This document shows, piece after piece, positions 25,280 through 36,900 of a DNA stretch of 64,000 bases. Within the stretch, counting starts at the first letter, position 1. Each line of letters starts with the position of its first letter. Position numbers and translations under genes: made by a program. Origin of the DNA: Tachypleus tridentatus (taxonomy: Eukaryota; Arthropoda; Merostomata; Xiphosura; Limulidae); the NCBI RefSeq assembly GCF_004210375.1, contig NC_134831.1, positions 41,946,035 to 42,010,034 of the forward strand, read 5' to 3'. The notes under the pieces are model-generated. The model did no database searches and had not been told where the DNA came from. It worked only from the letters and a program-made list of their open reading frames with translations.

Positions 25280-25555
25280 CTGTTTGTTTGTTTTTGAATT
25301 TCGCACAAAGCCACACGAGGGCTATCTGCGCTAGCCGTCCCTAATTTAGCAGTGTAAGACTAGAGGGTAAGCAGCTAGTCATCACCACCCACCGCCAACT
25401 CTTGGGCTATCTTTTACCAAGGAATAGTGGGATTTGACTGTTACCTTATAACGTCCCCACGGCTGAAAGGGCGAGCACGTTTGGTTGACGAGAATTCGAA
25501 CCCGCGACCCTCGAATTACAAGTCGAGCACCATAACCACCTAGCCATGTCGGGCC
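25280..25555 (-). mobile_element. SINE A, full length
   Basis: Complete minus copy with about 16 CpGs kept, from TGTTTGTTTTTGAATTTCGC to CTAGCCATGTCGGGCC. Confidence 0.95.
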
Positions 25556-26509
25556 TGTACATATTTCGAGTATTATCAAAATGCATATACATTCATTGAA
25601 TATTTTCATTGTTCCAGCGCTCTGCATTACATTTTGAAATGGAGCAGATAATTTGTATACAATAAAACAAGCTACGTTTTGGGTTCCTTCTTTTAATATA
25701 TAATCCATTCATATTTGCTAATCAATTTGTTCAGTTCCTGTTAATAGAAGGCTCTGTGAGTTTATTTGTTTAGATATCATTTAAATAGTACTGATTATAA
25801 AAACCTATAAGTGAAAGAAAGAAGAATATAACAGTGACGCCACGTCTGCTATTTCTAGTGCCAAAGAGGTCTTTCATAAATGCCAGTTGGGGTACTAGAC
25901 GTGGTAGTGATCGAGACGCTATTTATATCATAAATAGTTGCTTCGATGTGAACTAGCCATGTCTGTCATATCCAGTACCGACGAGGCCTTTCTCCCAATA
26001 CCAAGGTTTATTAGGTCAACTGGGATACGACAGATATAATAATGTGATTCGTGATGACGAGAAACCCACTTGAAGTAAAAATATAAAGTGAAATTTTGTC
26101 AATTTATTTAAGGCTTTACACATCAGAATCAGGTTTATTATCAAACCTTTATGTATAACAGACGAAGGAACAGATATGTATTCGTTTAGAATCAAATGAT
26201 AGTAACTAGTTGCTCAATGCATATAAAAAACTACAAAAAATAAAAATGTGTGTTTTATACAAACATCCTTGTATTACTATTTTCAGTATCCAGACAGACA
26301 AGAAAAGACTGTATCTCGACTATACCATGCAAGGCTATTCAGACAGGTTAACGTTTAAATTTACAGTTTAATAAGTAGGCGATTTATGTAATATAGGGTG
26401 AGGCAGTTTATACGATACAAATGGATATAAAACAAGAAACAACAGTATCTCAAAGTCGTTTATCTTCATAAATTAAAACTCGATATTTTTTTCACACAGT
26501 TTTTGCTGT

Positions 26510-26672
26510 ATAATTCAGTGAAGCATTATAGGATGTTGATGAAACATGGCAGACATATGTAGAATATTATTTCTCATTGTTGTGCCAGAAGTGTGCTATG
26601 TCCAGTGATAACGACGGCCATACAGACTCATTTTCGTATTTGTTAAGAACCGAATATGATCAACGCTCTACC
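26510..26672 (+). repeat. Repeat R1, copy 2 (3' half)
   Basis: CAGACATATGTAGAATATTA, CATTTTCGTATTTGTTAAGA and CCGAATATGATCAACGCTC match the 3' half of R1. Confidence 0.75.
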
Positions 26673-26937
26673 GAGCACCCCTCTAGTTACTTGTTTTCTT
26701 CGGTATAAAATACGAAATTTTTAAATGCTGTATTAGTATTTTTTCACAGATTTGTATACCTGATGTAGTACACTAGTCTTGAAACGTTACATTTGTATTC
26801 CTCGTCTTTAACAACTGTGGGTTTTAAAACGTAATAGTTTTGCCAATATATATCAACATAGGCCTAGGTTTTCAACATAAATGCATTAAAATACATAACG
26901 ATATCTTCGCTCTGCATTGTATCATATGTACAAACAA

Positions 26938-27188
26938 GTAGTCAGATGGTTAGAGCGTTCGACTGGTTATCTGAAGGTCGCGGGTTCGAATCCAAGTCAT
27001 ACGCCGTGGTGGCGTTATAATGTGACGGTCATTTCCTCTATTCGTTCGTAAAATAGTAGCCGAAGAGTTGGCGATGGGTGGTGATGACTAGCTAGCTGCC
27101 TTCCCTTTAGTCTTAAACTGCTAAATTAGGGAAGTCTAGCACAGATAGCCTTCATGGAGCTTTACGCGAAAAATTCAAACCAAACCTT
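26938..27188 (+). mobile_element. SINE A
   Basis: CAGATGGTTAGAGCGTTCGA head, GGTCGCGGGTTCGAATCC box B, GGCGATGGGTGGTGATGACT body. Confidence 0.92.
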
Positions 27189-27240
27189 GTAACGACAGCA
27201 AGTGTTGTGACACGTTTCGTTCTCGTCAAATAAATGAAGT

Positions 27241-27325
27241 GAATTTATTTGTCAGATTTCGCTCAAACTATCTGCGCCAGCCATCTCTGATTTTTGTAAT
27301 GATAGTTAGAAAACAGCTAATCAGT
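27241..27325 (-). mobile_element. SINE A 3' fragment
   Basis: Minus fragment: TATCTGCGCCAGCCATCTCT; little else remains. Confidence 0.6.
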
Positions 27326-27447
27326 ACTGGGCTACAGTGGCACATCGGTATATCTGTGGACTTACACCGCTAGAAACCAAGTTTTAATACCTGTGGTGGG
27401 CAAAAGATATATAGCCCATTGTGTAGCTTTTTGCTCAACTTCTAAGA
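27326..27447 (+). mobile_element. SINE C
   Basis: CTACAGTGGCACATCGGTAT, CCGCTAGAAACCAAGTTTTA, AGCCCATTGTGTAGCTTTTT. Confidence 0.85.
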
Positions 27448-29479
27448 AACGTTTTATTGTTCCCTTACATTCCGTTACTCAAAACTGATCAAAACGATTG
27501 ACTAAGATTACTTATTTTTCTTTATGAAGTTAGTTGGGTTATTTGCTTTTTTAAACGTGTTAAGGACTCTCTTATTAACAAAGTCATGCACCCGCAAATA
27601 AGGTGGTACATAAATACTTTGGGAACATGTATTTAAAACGTCCATAAGGACCCTATCTGTAATTCTAGAGATAAAGTCGTCACACTACTAATTTTTTATC
27701 TATATCTCGGATTGCTGTCCGAGTTTTGAACTTAAAAGTTTTTATTCCTCTTGTTTTGAATAGTATGAGATAAATGGAAATCGTTTTCTTTCTTTGTAAC
27801 CCTCTTCTGACCCAAATATTTTTTTTTTGTTAGAACCCACTTTCATACGGCGTCCTTTTTTCTTTTCTTTTCTTTTTTTCGAATAAGAAGTTTTTCAGAT
27901 TGTCTTACGTAACGTCCGGTGTATTGTAGCAAAGTGGGGATGATGATTATCCATGTTAGAAACGTTACGAAAAAATAAATAAAAACTTTCATCACCTGAC
28001 GAGAGAATCGCCTGACTTGGAGCAGAGAATATGTCTTGGAATAAAAACCACTACTCTGATCTGGCTGGCTCCTCGATAGCGTCGTAAAGAAAAGAGTTTC
28101 GAATGCTGATGTTTTACGAGACTGCCAGATGTGTGGTGGTGACTCAACAACATCTGGGCAGAGCAAATATCGCACATAGTTGCATTTCTATACAGGTGGT
28201 TTGGTTCTTTCACGAGATAAATAGAAGAGGACTTTATGCCATACAGACACATTGTTAGGCAATGATAGATTGTTAGAAACTGGTTTGTTGGAAAACAATA
28301 AAACACGCAGGCTTTGTACATGTTAATAGTTTATTTTGGTGATAAGCTACAGTAACGAAAAGCTTGTTGCTAAAATGAGCCACTGAAATAGAGAAACGTC
28401 CTGTATGTTCAAGTTTTAGCTCTCTAGATTAAAAAAAATAATAATAATAAAGAAACGAGCGGATTAGAATGTTTAAACCGACAATAACCCTTTCTGGAGC
28501 AGGTTCTTCCCAGAATAAAAACTAAATATGTATTCTCTAAAACGTAATTCTACTGAATACAAACTAGGGATTACAATCCCAGATGTTTTCTTTTTTTTCT
28601 GAAACCCAGGATTTGGAGATTTTATTGGCTCAACATCTGTAGTCCTGGCTGGGAGTCAAAATATCTTAATTTACGTTTGATTTTCTCTGAATCAAAATTA
28701 TTTGTTAATTATATCTACGTATCAAACTTAATGATAAAAAATAATGGGCATACGAAAGCTTTGTTCAAATTGTTACCATGTTTTGGTTGAATCGGATCTC
28801 TCTTATAGAATACGTGTATATTGAGTTATCACCCAGAAATAATGGTTCAGTATTCTGAGAGTAAGCAGTTAAGCTTTAGTACTAGAAGCTCTGTATTAGT
28901 TTCTAATAATTTAATCTAGAAATTACATCAGTTAATGTTGTTTGGTTAAATATTGCTACTGTGAGAAGAAAAAAAAAAAAAAAAAAAATCAGGGTATATC
29001 AGTCACATCCCATCAGTCAAGGTAGATTCAATTGATACAATCCTGGGAAGTACATCTGTAGATCACGAGGTTTAAACTTTCAACAGAATCCTTTTTGATT
29101 CCATGACTAGTGATTCTTGGTAATGTTGGAAAACTAAATGTTGTTACGTTGTTTGTCATCCTATCTAGTCTGTATGATGTAAGTCACGTTGCACGTCATT
29201 CTTTCTGGTCTGTACTGTTATCTGTTTCGTCATCTGTCTCTGAGCCATACTAGTGGTGTTAATTATAGTACAGCGTATGTTGTATAAATAACTTTATGAA
29301 ACTTCAACTCGTTATTGACCGAACTTCAATCAATAGTTTTACAACCTCGTTTTCTTTTAAACAAAGTCTCATCTAAATAAACATTGATGTAGCTAAACAG
29401 CAACCGCTTTTAACTCTTGGCATAAACAGATGTAATAAATTTATCAACCAACCCATTGTAATATTACCACGTTCAGTTT
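27448..29479. other. Non-coding DNA
   Basis: Two overlapping minus-strand open frames of about 110 codons (27,843-28,321) carry no motif I recognise. A 22-bp A run lies near 28,968. Confidence 0.5.
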
Positions 29480-29822
29480 GTGTGTCTGTTCGTCAGGAAG
29501 ATTTCTCGAAAATGGCAGAATAGATTTGGATGAAAGCTGGTATACATTTGGACTATGTCCCAAATTAGAAGTGATTAGAGTTTAGAGGAACAAGGTCACG
29601 AAAATCGAAATAATTCTTATCTGTTAATGTGAGGGCTACTTTTTCCGCATTATTTGAGCTCTATAATAAGTCACTCAAAACACATGATGGACATACGTAG
29701 AATATTCGTCATTATCTTGTTAAAAAATGTTCCATTCTCGTTGATAAATACGGATATATAACGACATATTTTCGTATTTTGTTCCCGAGCCTAATATGAG
29801 GTATGCCATCTACTGAGAGCCT
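29480..29822 (+). repeat. Repeat R1, copy 3
   Basis: ATTTCTCGAAAATGGCAGAA, ATTTGGACTATGTCCCAAAT, GACATACGTAGAATATTCG and TACGGATATATAACGACATA match copy 1 in order. Confidence 0.8.
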
Positions 29823-29991
29823 TTATAATTTTAAATATGTAAATAATTCAGATTTGGTAAAAACGTTTGTTCATCCAGTTGTTCCCAGTTAAACTTCACG
29901 CTCTATTTTCAACGGGAGTTCATACACTTTTTCCGCTTCTGAACAACGTCACATCACCATGAAGTGTCTTTACACTTTGACAGAAAAACTG

Positions 29992-30270
29992 GATATTATT
30001 GTACAGACATACTGTAAGATCTTAAATATTAATAAATAAACACATTGTAAAACATTAAATATTATTGTTTAGACGCCCGTAAAATATTTAATAGTATTGT
30101 ACACATACACTATAAAACGCTAAACATTATTGTACAGATATACTAATACGTTAATATTATTGGACAAACACTACAAAACATCGAATATTATTCTAGACAC
30201 ACACTGACAAACATTAAACATTATTGTATAAACACGCTGTGAAACATTAAATATTAATTTACAGAAACAC
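29992..30270. repeat. Diverged ~40-bp tandem repeat, about 7 units
   Basis: Repeats of ATTATTGTACAGACATACTG followed by TAAAACATTAA. Confidence 0.8.
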
Positions 30271-32797
30271 TCATTGAATTACGAATAAGACAGTTTGTTG
30301 TAAGTCAGTTGACAGACTATCCCCATGAGTAGGGTAATTTACTTACACATAAATCGTGGAATTAATAAACATATGGAAACTATTTACTTAAACACTAAAT
30401 ACCATCGGAGGCGTTGAAATATAACCATATAACCTTAAAATTCAAAGATCGGTGTAGACAGAGGCCACAGGACAGGTAGAGCCCATCGTGTGAGAGCTAA
30501 TAAACAAACAAGTCGTTATTAATTTATCAATAAATTAAAAACATACTCGAATAAATGCAGAGACAACGACTTATAAATGCTCTTATTGCCAGTTATAATG
30601 TTTAGTTAAGATTTTTAGAATAGTATGAATCAGATCATAATGGATTTTGTATGTTTTTTGTTTTTTATTATTGACTTCATCTGTCTGTAGTGGGACTTAG
30701 AACATTGTTTTGTGTTCCGTTTGGATAGGAGCTTTAGTTTCGAGACAGAAACGTTGTTCACTCCTACTTTTAAGGAATTTTCAAAGTGTTCCATAGGTTT
30801 TATTGTTGGGCAATTTCTTTCACATTATTTGGTAAAAAGAATGCAAAGTTAAGGCCACTTAATGAAAGCAGAAGTTTTATTTCTTTTGTTAAAAATTCCA
30901 TGGTTCTGTATAACTGACGATTTGAGTAACAGCCTATCTATAAAAATGAACAACGTCAACAGAAATTCCTTACTTGCTAACACCATATCTCTTATACATC
31001 AAAACACAAAACTCTGGTTTTAAGGTATTGAATTAATTAGTTGATAAAAAAGAAACTGATTACTGCATCATGTACGTGGATCATTTGTTAGCTAAGAGAT
31101 TCGCCCGCTAGCTGACTATAGCCCAACTCAATTTGCACCTGATTCAAATAATTTTGGGAGAAAAAAATTAGAAATTCTAAACGCTAAGCCACACGCTTTT
31201 CACGTAACTTAAACCTCCTACTGGCTTAACAACGATACAAACTTGTAGATTAAACACATAACCTTCAACAAAAGAACTGCCATTATATGAGAATAAAAAA
31301 AGGAAATGGCGCGCGCGCGTGTGAAAACAATAGATAAAACATAATTTTTGTTACTATTCTAATAGTAATTTGCAGTAAGTTTGTTGTGAATATTTCTTTA
31401 GGCGGTTCATTATCTTGTTAGGTCTGTCAGTTATTGGTTGTGTTACTGGTTTTCACATAAACAGAGACTTTACTTATTAGTAAGATTCAATAAATCCGCT
31501 TCACTTTTTCGTATTTTGAATAGAATTTGTTATCTAACAAAATACTTCATGACTTTACTTGTTTCCGTGATGTATCACTGACCGACGCAACTGATGCTTA
31601 CGTCAAATTACGTTTGGATTACTTGCCACTACAGAATTGCCGTTTAATAATGAGGTTCTTAAGTTGGACTCCCCATAATTATCCCCACTTTAATAGCTGA
31701 ATAATTCAACCATAAAATTTGTTTGTTGATTTTGTTTTTTTCTCGCGTATTTTCCTTGAATTTAATTGTTATGATGTTGCCGTTAGGGACTGCTTTCGGT
31801 GAGCGTTTATTAACCAGGATAAAGTTGGTCAATACTCAAGTCATAAATCTGGTTTGTTGGCGGTAAATGGCTAAAACAATTAGATTTGGCTTCGTGCGTT
31901 AGAAGCTCAATATAAATTACATACATTAAACGTGTATGAACAAAATGTAAAATAAAATGATATCGAGCCTGGAACAAAATTGTTTCGTGTTACAACTACG
32001 GAATATTGTTGTTATTGACATGTTCTGAGAAAAATGTCGCCAGTAGTTATGCTAGTATGTACAATCCTACCTGATGTCCTAACAATCGCTGTACGTTGCG
32101 TGTTTAAATTCGCTTGAAGTTTGCTGAATTTGAATGTGTAGAGATTGTAATCTTGGTTAACTGGGGGAGGGGGGTTAAGGTTGATTACGTGTGTGCGTAT
32201 GGTGTGTATTACTCATCTGTAAGCCTGTTACGTTTTCGGTACTAACTGTCTACTGTTTGTACATAAATACCTGTTTTATGTGACGTTTCAGTTTGGTTTG
32301 TCAGTGTGCGTCTTGAATGTCTTTTTTATATTTGTTTATAATAATTACCTGAACAACTGTTTATGTGACGTTTGATTTTTCTGCGTGTAGGACTTTGATG
32401 TCTTTCGATGATTATTCGTACAGCTGTTTTTATTATTTTCTGGTTTGACTTGCTTGTGTGTTGTCTTGGATGTGATTGTCCGTGCAGCCGTTTGTTACAG
32501 CTATGTAATGTATTTAGAGGATTCGATGTTTGCCAACAAGACATTACCAAAGTTATGTGATGACAGATTACTTGTATATCTATCTGTTTGTGAAACACGT
32601 TGTTTCTGTATACCTTTTATGTCCTTGTGCTTGTCGATACGTTTACGTATGTACCTGTTTTTGTTTGAACTGTTCAACTAATACAATTACCGACTTACAT
32701 GTGTGTATTATATTTGTGTCTGCCTCCTGTATGTTTAGGTCTTGCATTTTTACCCGTTTATCTCTTATCGTGGGGTCTATTTATTTATGTCTTATGG
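30271..32797. other. Non-coding DNA
   Basis: Only the diverged duplication at 32,268 and a short (GC)n at 31,308-31,319 stand out. Confidence 0.5.
32268..32470. repeat. Diverged ~90-bp tandem duplication
   Basis: CTGTTTTATGTGACGTTTCA...TTGAATGTCT and CTGTTTATGTGACGTTTGAT...TTTGATGTCT are two diverged copies, with a possible third. Confidence 0.55.
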
Positions 32798-33053
32798 GGC
32801 CCGGCATAAGACATCGTAATCTGAGGGCCGCGGGTTCGCATCCCCGTCGCACCAAACATGCTCGCCCCTTTCAACCGTGGTGGCGTTATAATGTGACGGT
32901 CAATCCCACTATTCGTTGGTAAAAGAGTAGCCCAAGAGTTGGCGGTGAGTGGTGATGACCAGCTGCCTTCCCTCTAGTCTTACACTGCTAAATTAGGGAC
33001 GGCTAGCACAGATAGTTCTCGAGTAGCTTTGTGCGAAATTCAAAAACAAACAA
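32798..33053 (+). mobile_element. SINE A with a deletion in the tRNA-like head
   Basis: GGGCCCGGCAT runs straight into AAGACATCGTAATCTGAGGG, so about 20 bp including box A are missing. The rest is close to consensus. Confidence 0.94.
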
Positions 33054-33128
33054 AAAACAATGTGTCTTATGTATGTATGTAACTATGACGCTGTATGTAG
33101 ATGTGAAAGTGTACAATATCAACACTGT

Positions 33129-33408
33129 AGGGCCCAGCATGGCCAGGTGGGTTAAGGCGTTCGACTCGTAATCCGAGAGTCACTGGTTCGAATCCCGGTC
33201 GCACCAAATGTCTCGCCCTTTCAGGCGTGGGGGTGTTATAATGTGACAGTAAATCCCACTATTCGTTGGTAAAAGATTAGCCCAAGAGTTGGTGGTGGGT
33301 GGCGATGACTAGCTGCCTTCCCTCTAGTGTTACACTGCTAAATTAGGGACGGCTAGCGCAGATAGCTCTTGAGTAGTTTTGCGCGAAATTCAAAATAACA
33401 AATAACAA
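33129..33408 (+). mobile_element. SINE A, full length with target duplication
   Basis: Flanked by ATCAACACTGT at 33,118-33,128 and 33,409-33,419. Head, box B (GGTTCGAATCC) and tail are complete. Confidence 0.97.
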
Positions 33409-33634
33409 ATCAACACTGTCCCTTCCTAAGGAATACACTTCCATGTACTTTATGCATATACCTCCTTTTATGTTTTTGATGCTACGTAACCTATGGGAAG
33501 TCGGTCGCGAATCTGAAATGTGAATTACTGGTTTATTTAAGAGACAGTTGAGAACAGGTTGGTATTAATGGAATTTGATTTTATTATGTATGCCACTGAT
33601 ATTTTTACATACCATGATGCCTTCTTTACATTAG

Positions 33635-33751
33635 TGCACCCTGCTAGTACAGTGGTAAGTCTACGGTTTTACAACGCTAAAATCAGGGGTTCGATTCCAC
33701 TCGGTGGGCTCAGCAGATAGCCCGATGCGGCTTTGCTGTAAGAAAAACACA
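33635..33751 (+). mobile_element. SINE B with target duplication, 144 bp before an exon
   Basis: Flanked by CTTTACATTAG at 33,624-33,634 and 33,752-33,762. GCTAGTACAGTGGTAAGTCT and GGGGTTCGATTCCACTCGG are intact. Confidence 0.96.
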
Positions 33752-33895
33752 CTTTACATTAGCGTCGATGGTGCTGCCATCGCTTAGGAACAATATGCAA
33801 GGTATTACACAATTGGAGTTTCTTTTATTAATTAATTACAATGTTAAACGTTTCGTTTTATTGTAACTGTATATGATTTTTCTCTTGTGTTCTAG

Positions 33896-33935
33896 GGATC
33901 AGACAGCAGCTCGGACCTTTTTACCACTGTTAAAA
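33896..33935 (+). CDS. AUTS2: AUTS2-family exon, 40 nt, acidic-Ser motif
   Basis: The acceptor 'ctcttgtgttctag' precedes GGATCAGAC, and the donor is AAAA|gtgagt. Read from phase 0 it gives GSDSSSDLFTTVK plus one base. This aligns with the human AUTS2 stretch I recall as ASDASSEKLFNTV, in an exon of similarly small size. The outgoing phase (1) fits the next large exon, the junction codon being AGA (Arg). It is the most upstream exon I can support; the preceding exon should end in phase 0 with a DSDSD-type sequence, and I did not find it. It lies 134 nt past a recent SINE B insertion. Confidence 0.75.
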
Positions 33936-36900
33936 GTGAGTTTTTCACTCTTTATGTTATAAATTAATCTTCTTTTTATAAATGGCTTAACGTTGAAATT
34001 AGCATTAATATTAATTTTTAACAAAATACAAAAACAAAAAAGCACGCCACTAACTGAATAAGGGTTTAATTTCTTATTATTTTGTCTTTCCTAATTTTTG
34101 TAAGTTTTTTTAATGTAATTTTAATTTTTCTTTAAATTGTTGAAGGAATAAAATGTGGACTTTACCTGTTTTGTTAAGTATACAGCTAAAAAGTAATTGT
34201 AAAACTGGAAGAAACCAATAAACTTTTAAATGAAAAATAATGCATTACCTGATAATTTAGTTTATCTCTATGTGGTCTGATATTGCTGTTTACTTCTGGT
34301 TTCATTTCTCAAGAAGAGATATCGATTGAGTTATTTGAGGCAACTAACTAGATAATTATGTTTTTTAACAGTGGAAACGTCATGTAAGGAATGTCTTTCT
34401 AGAAAAACGATGCAATGGGATATTTATACATTTTATTTGACAGAATTAAAAGTACTAGAAGTACTTCCCCACGGTCCCTGAAAGCGTTCTCTTTTAAGAC
34501 TAAATAAGACTAAAATTTAAAATAACATATTTTTATTTCTTGATTTCGAAGTTGATGTGTCATGCTTTATTGTTGTAGCCTACGTAGTGCATAATTCTTC
34601 TCGTGATTCATAACATTTGCTTGTTTCACTGACGTAACAGTACAAATTGCAACGTTAAGCATCCTCTTCTGTGAAGTTATTTTAGTTGCTAGTAGACAGA
34701 AAACACGCTACTACATCGTGGTGTGACAAGTTGAAACAAGTGACCCCTCCAGGCGGCCTTCGGTCCCCTTCCTGGGAGACAACTACCTGAGTCAAACGAA
34801 GGGTCGTTGTGATTTTAGCTTTTTGTCGTTTGATTTATTTTAACTGTATGAGGGGGGGAAGGGTGCTAAGTTTTACCAAAAGTCCAACAAGTGCTTCAAT
34901 ATATAAATTTTATATAGCACCAGTTTTTCTCTAGAGGTCGCTCTGAACAAGGAAATGGCATTTCTCCCGGAAGCTGGTGTGCTAGTGTTACTGTTATGTA
35001 CCATTTGCCATTTTTCTTATTTTATGTGATATATGCTTTTTGAAATGGATAAGTTTATAGGCCTTGTTTTAATTTTGGAATCTTTTAAAGATTGGTGTAC
35101 GAAAAAAGTTTAATTAAAGCATAGAAAAGGAATGTTGGACTACGTTCTTCTTTATCTATACTTGCTTGTTTTTAGTCTTTAGCTACACAGGAATCAAACC
35201 CCGAATTTTAACGTTGTAAACCTTGAAGCTTATCGACAAGTCACCTGTTTGAAATCGTATCTGAACACAACGCAAAACAAAAAAAAAACGCACTTCTTGT
35301 TCAAACTTTAGCACTTGTAAAGTGTTTAAATTTTTGAACTGTTCACGAAAGGATATTTTAATAAAAGTATTGGTTCTCTTCTCTTCCCTTCTGAGAAAAC
35401 CTCCGGGAAACGAAACCAAGTTTTCTATAAAATGATCAGCTTTATGCCTCTAAGGATTCACATTGGATGCGTATTTTTCTTATTCACATTTTACCGGAGG
35501 AAGGGGAAGTTTAATGTTTATTTCCTCTACCAGATCGCTAGCATTTGCTCAGAACATTTCGACCCTAAGGGCTTGCAAGGCCACGTTTGATTGTTCCAGG
35601 TTCTTCATGAAATTTCCACACTCACGTTACTATTTTCGTAAGTTGGTGTTTTGTATACGACTGAGTAAAAGCAGTGAATATGAATATATCCTTGGGGTAT
35701 ATTTATGTACAGTAATAACCAGGTGTAATGGGAGAGGGTGGTTTAAAGTACTATGTTTTTTATGGAAAAAAGAAAAAGAATACAAAGTTTGAACCTGTTT
35801 GTTTTTCGCCAATTTCTCGTTCACTTCGTTACATAGTCACAGAATTTCAAGTTGTGTTTTCTTTTTTATACTCAAAAATAAATTATGTTAAATTATCTTG
35901 ATGAATTATATTCTGTCATATATCCATAACAGGTTGTGCGCTTTCTCCATTACAGGGTCTGAACCCCGAATTTTAGCATTATAAGCCCTCAAACTTACCG
36001 CTGATCCACCGTGGGTTGAGGGGGTTCTGTTTTTTTAATTCAATTAGGTTAACTACAGCTAGTATTTCTATCGATGTTTCGGGGAAACGTGTTTTTGTCG
36101 ATAGTAATTAAAATATAAGGTATAATACGGTAAAATGTTTTTATATTTTCAGAGTTTTCAAAACTTTGAGGCAAAAACATTTCCTTCCTTTCTAGTTCAC
36201 ACACCTGAGTAAACAATGAAGTTCTACCATAGAATTGTGTCGTTGTAAATTATTAAATTACTACTATAGAATTGTGTCATAGTAAAATATTAAGTACTAC
36301 CATATAAAATTGTCGTTTTAAATTACTTCTATAGAATTGTATCATAGTAGAATATTAAATTAATACCATAGAAATTTGTCATTTTAAATTACTAAGTTAC
36401 TTTTATAGAATTGTGTCATTGTAAAATATTAAAGAACTACTATAGAAATTTGTCGTTCTAAATTAACTACTGTAGAATTGTATCATAGTAAAATATTAAA
36501 GTTATAGCATAGAAATTTGTCGTTTTAAGTTACTAAATTACTTCTATAGAATTGTGTCATAGTATAATATTAAAGAACTACCACAGAAATTTGTCGTATT
36601 AAATTACTAAATTACTTCTATAGAATTGTATCATAGTAAAATATTAAAGTTCTACCATAGAAGTTTGTCGTTTTAAATTACTAGTGTAGAATTGTGTCAT
36701 AGTAAAATATTAAAGTTCTACCGTAGAAGCTTGTCGTTTTAAATTACTAGTGTAGAATTGTGTCATAGTAAAATATTAGAGTTCTACCATAGAAGTTTGT
36801 CGTTTTAAATTACTAGTGTAGAATTGTGTCATAGTAAAATATTAAAGTTCTACCGTAGAAGTTTGTCGTTTTAAATTACTAGTGTAGAATTGTGTCATAG

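Noticed and set aside
25382-25708. 108-codon minus-strand open frame
   Set aside because: It mostly reads through a SINE A copy.
27843-28321. Two overlapping minus-strand open frames of about 110 codons
   Set aside because: Different frames over the same DNA, no domain, no splice or family evidence.
32530-32922. 130-codon open frame
   Set aside because: It runs into the SINE A at 32,798 and starts in T/G-rich repeat-like DNA; SINE-driven shadow.
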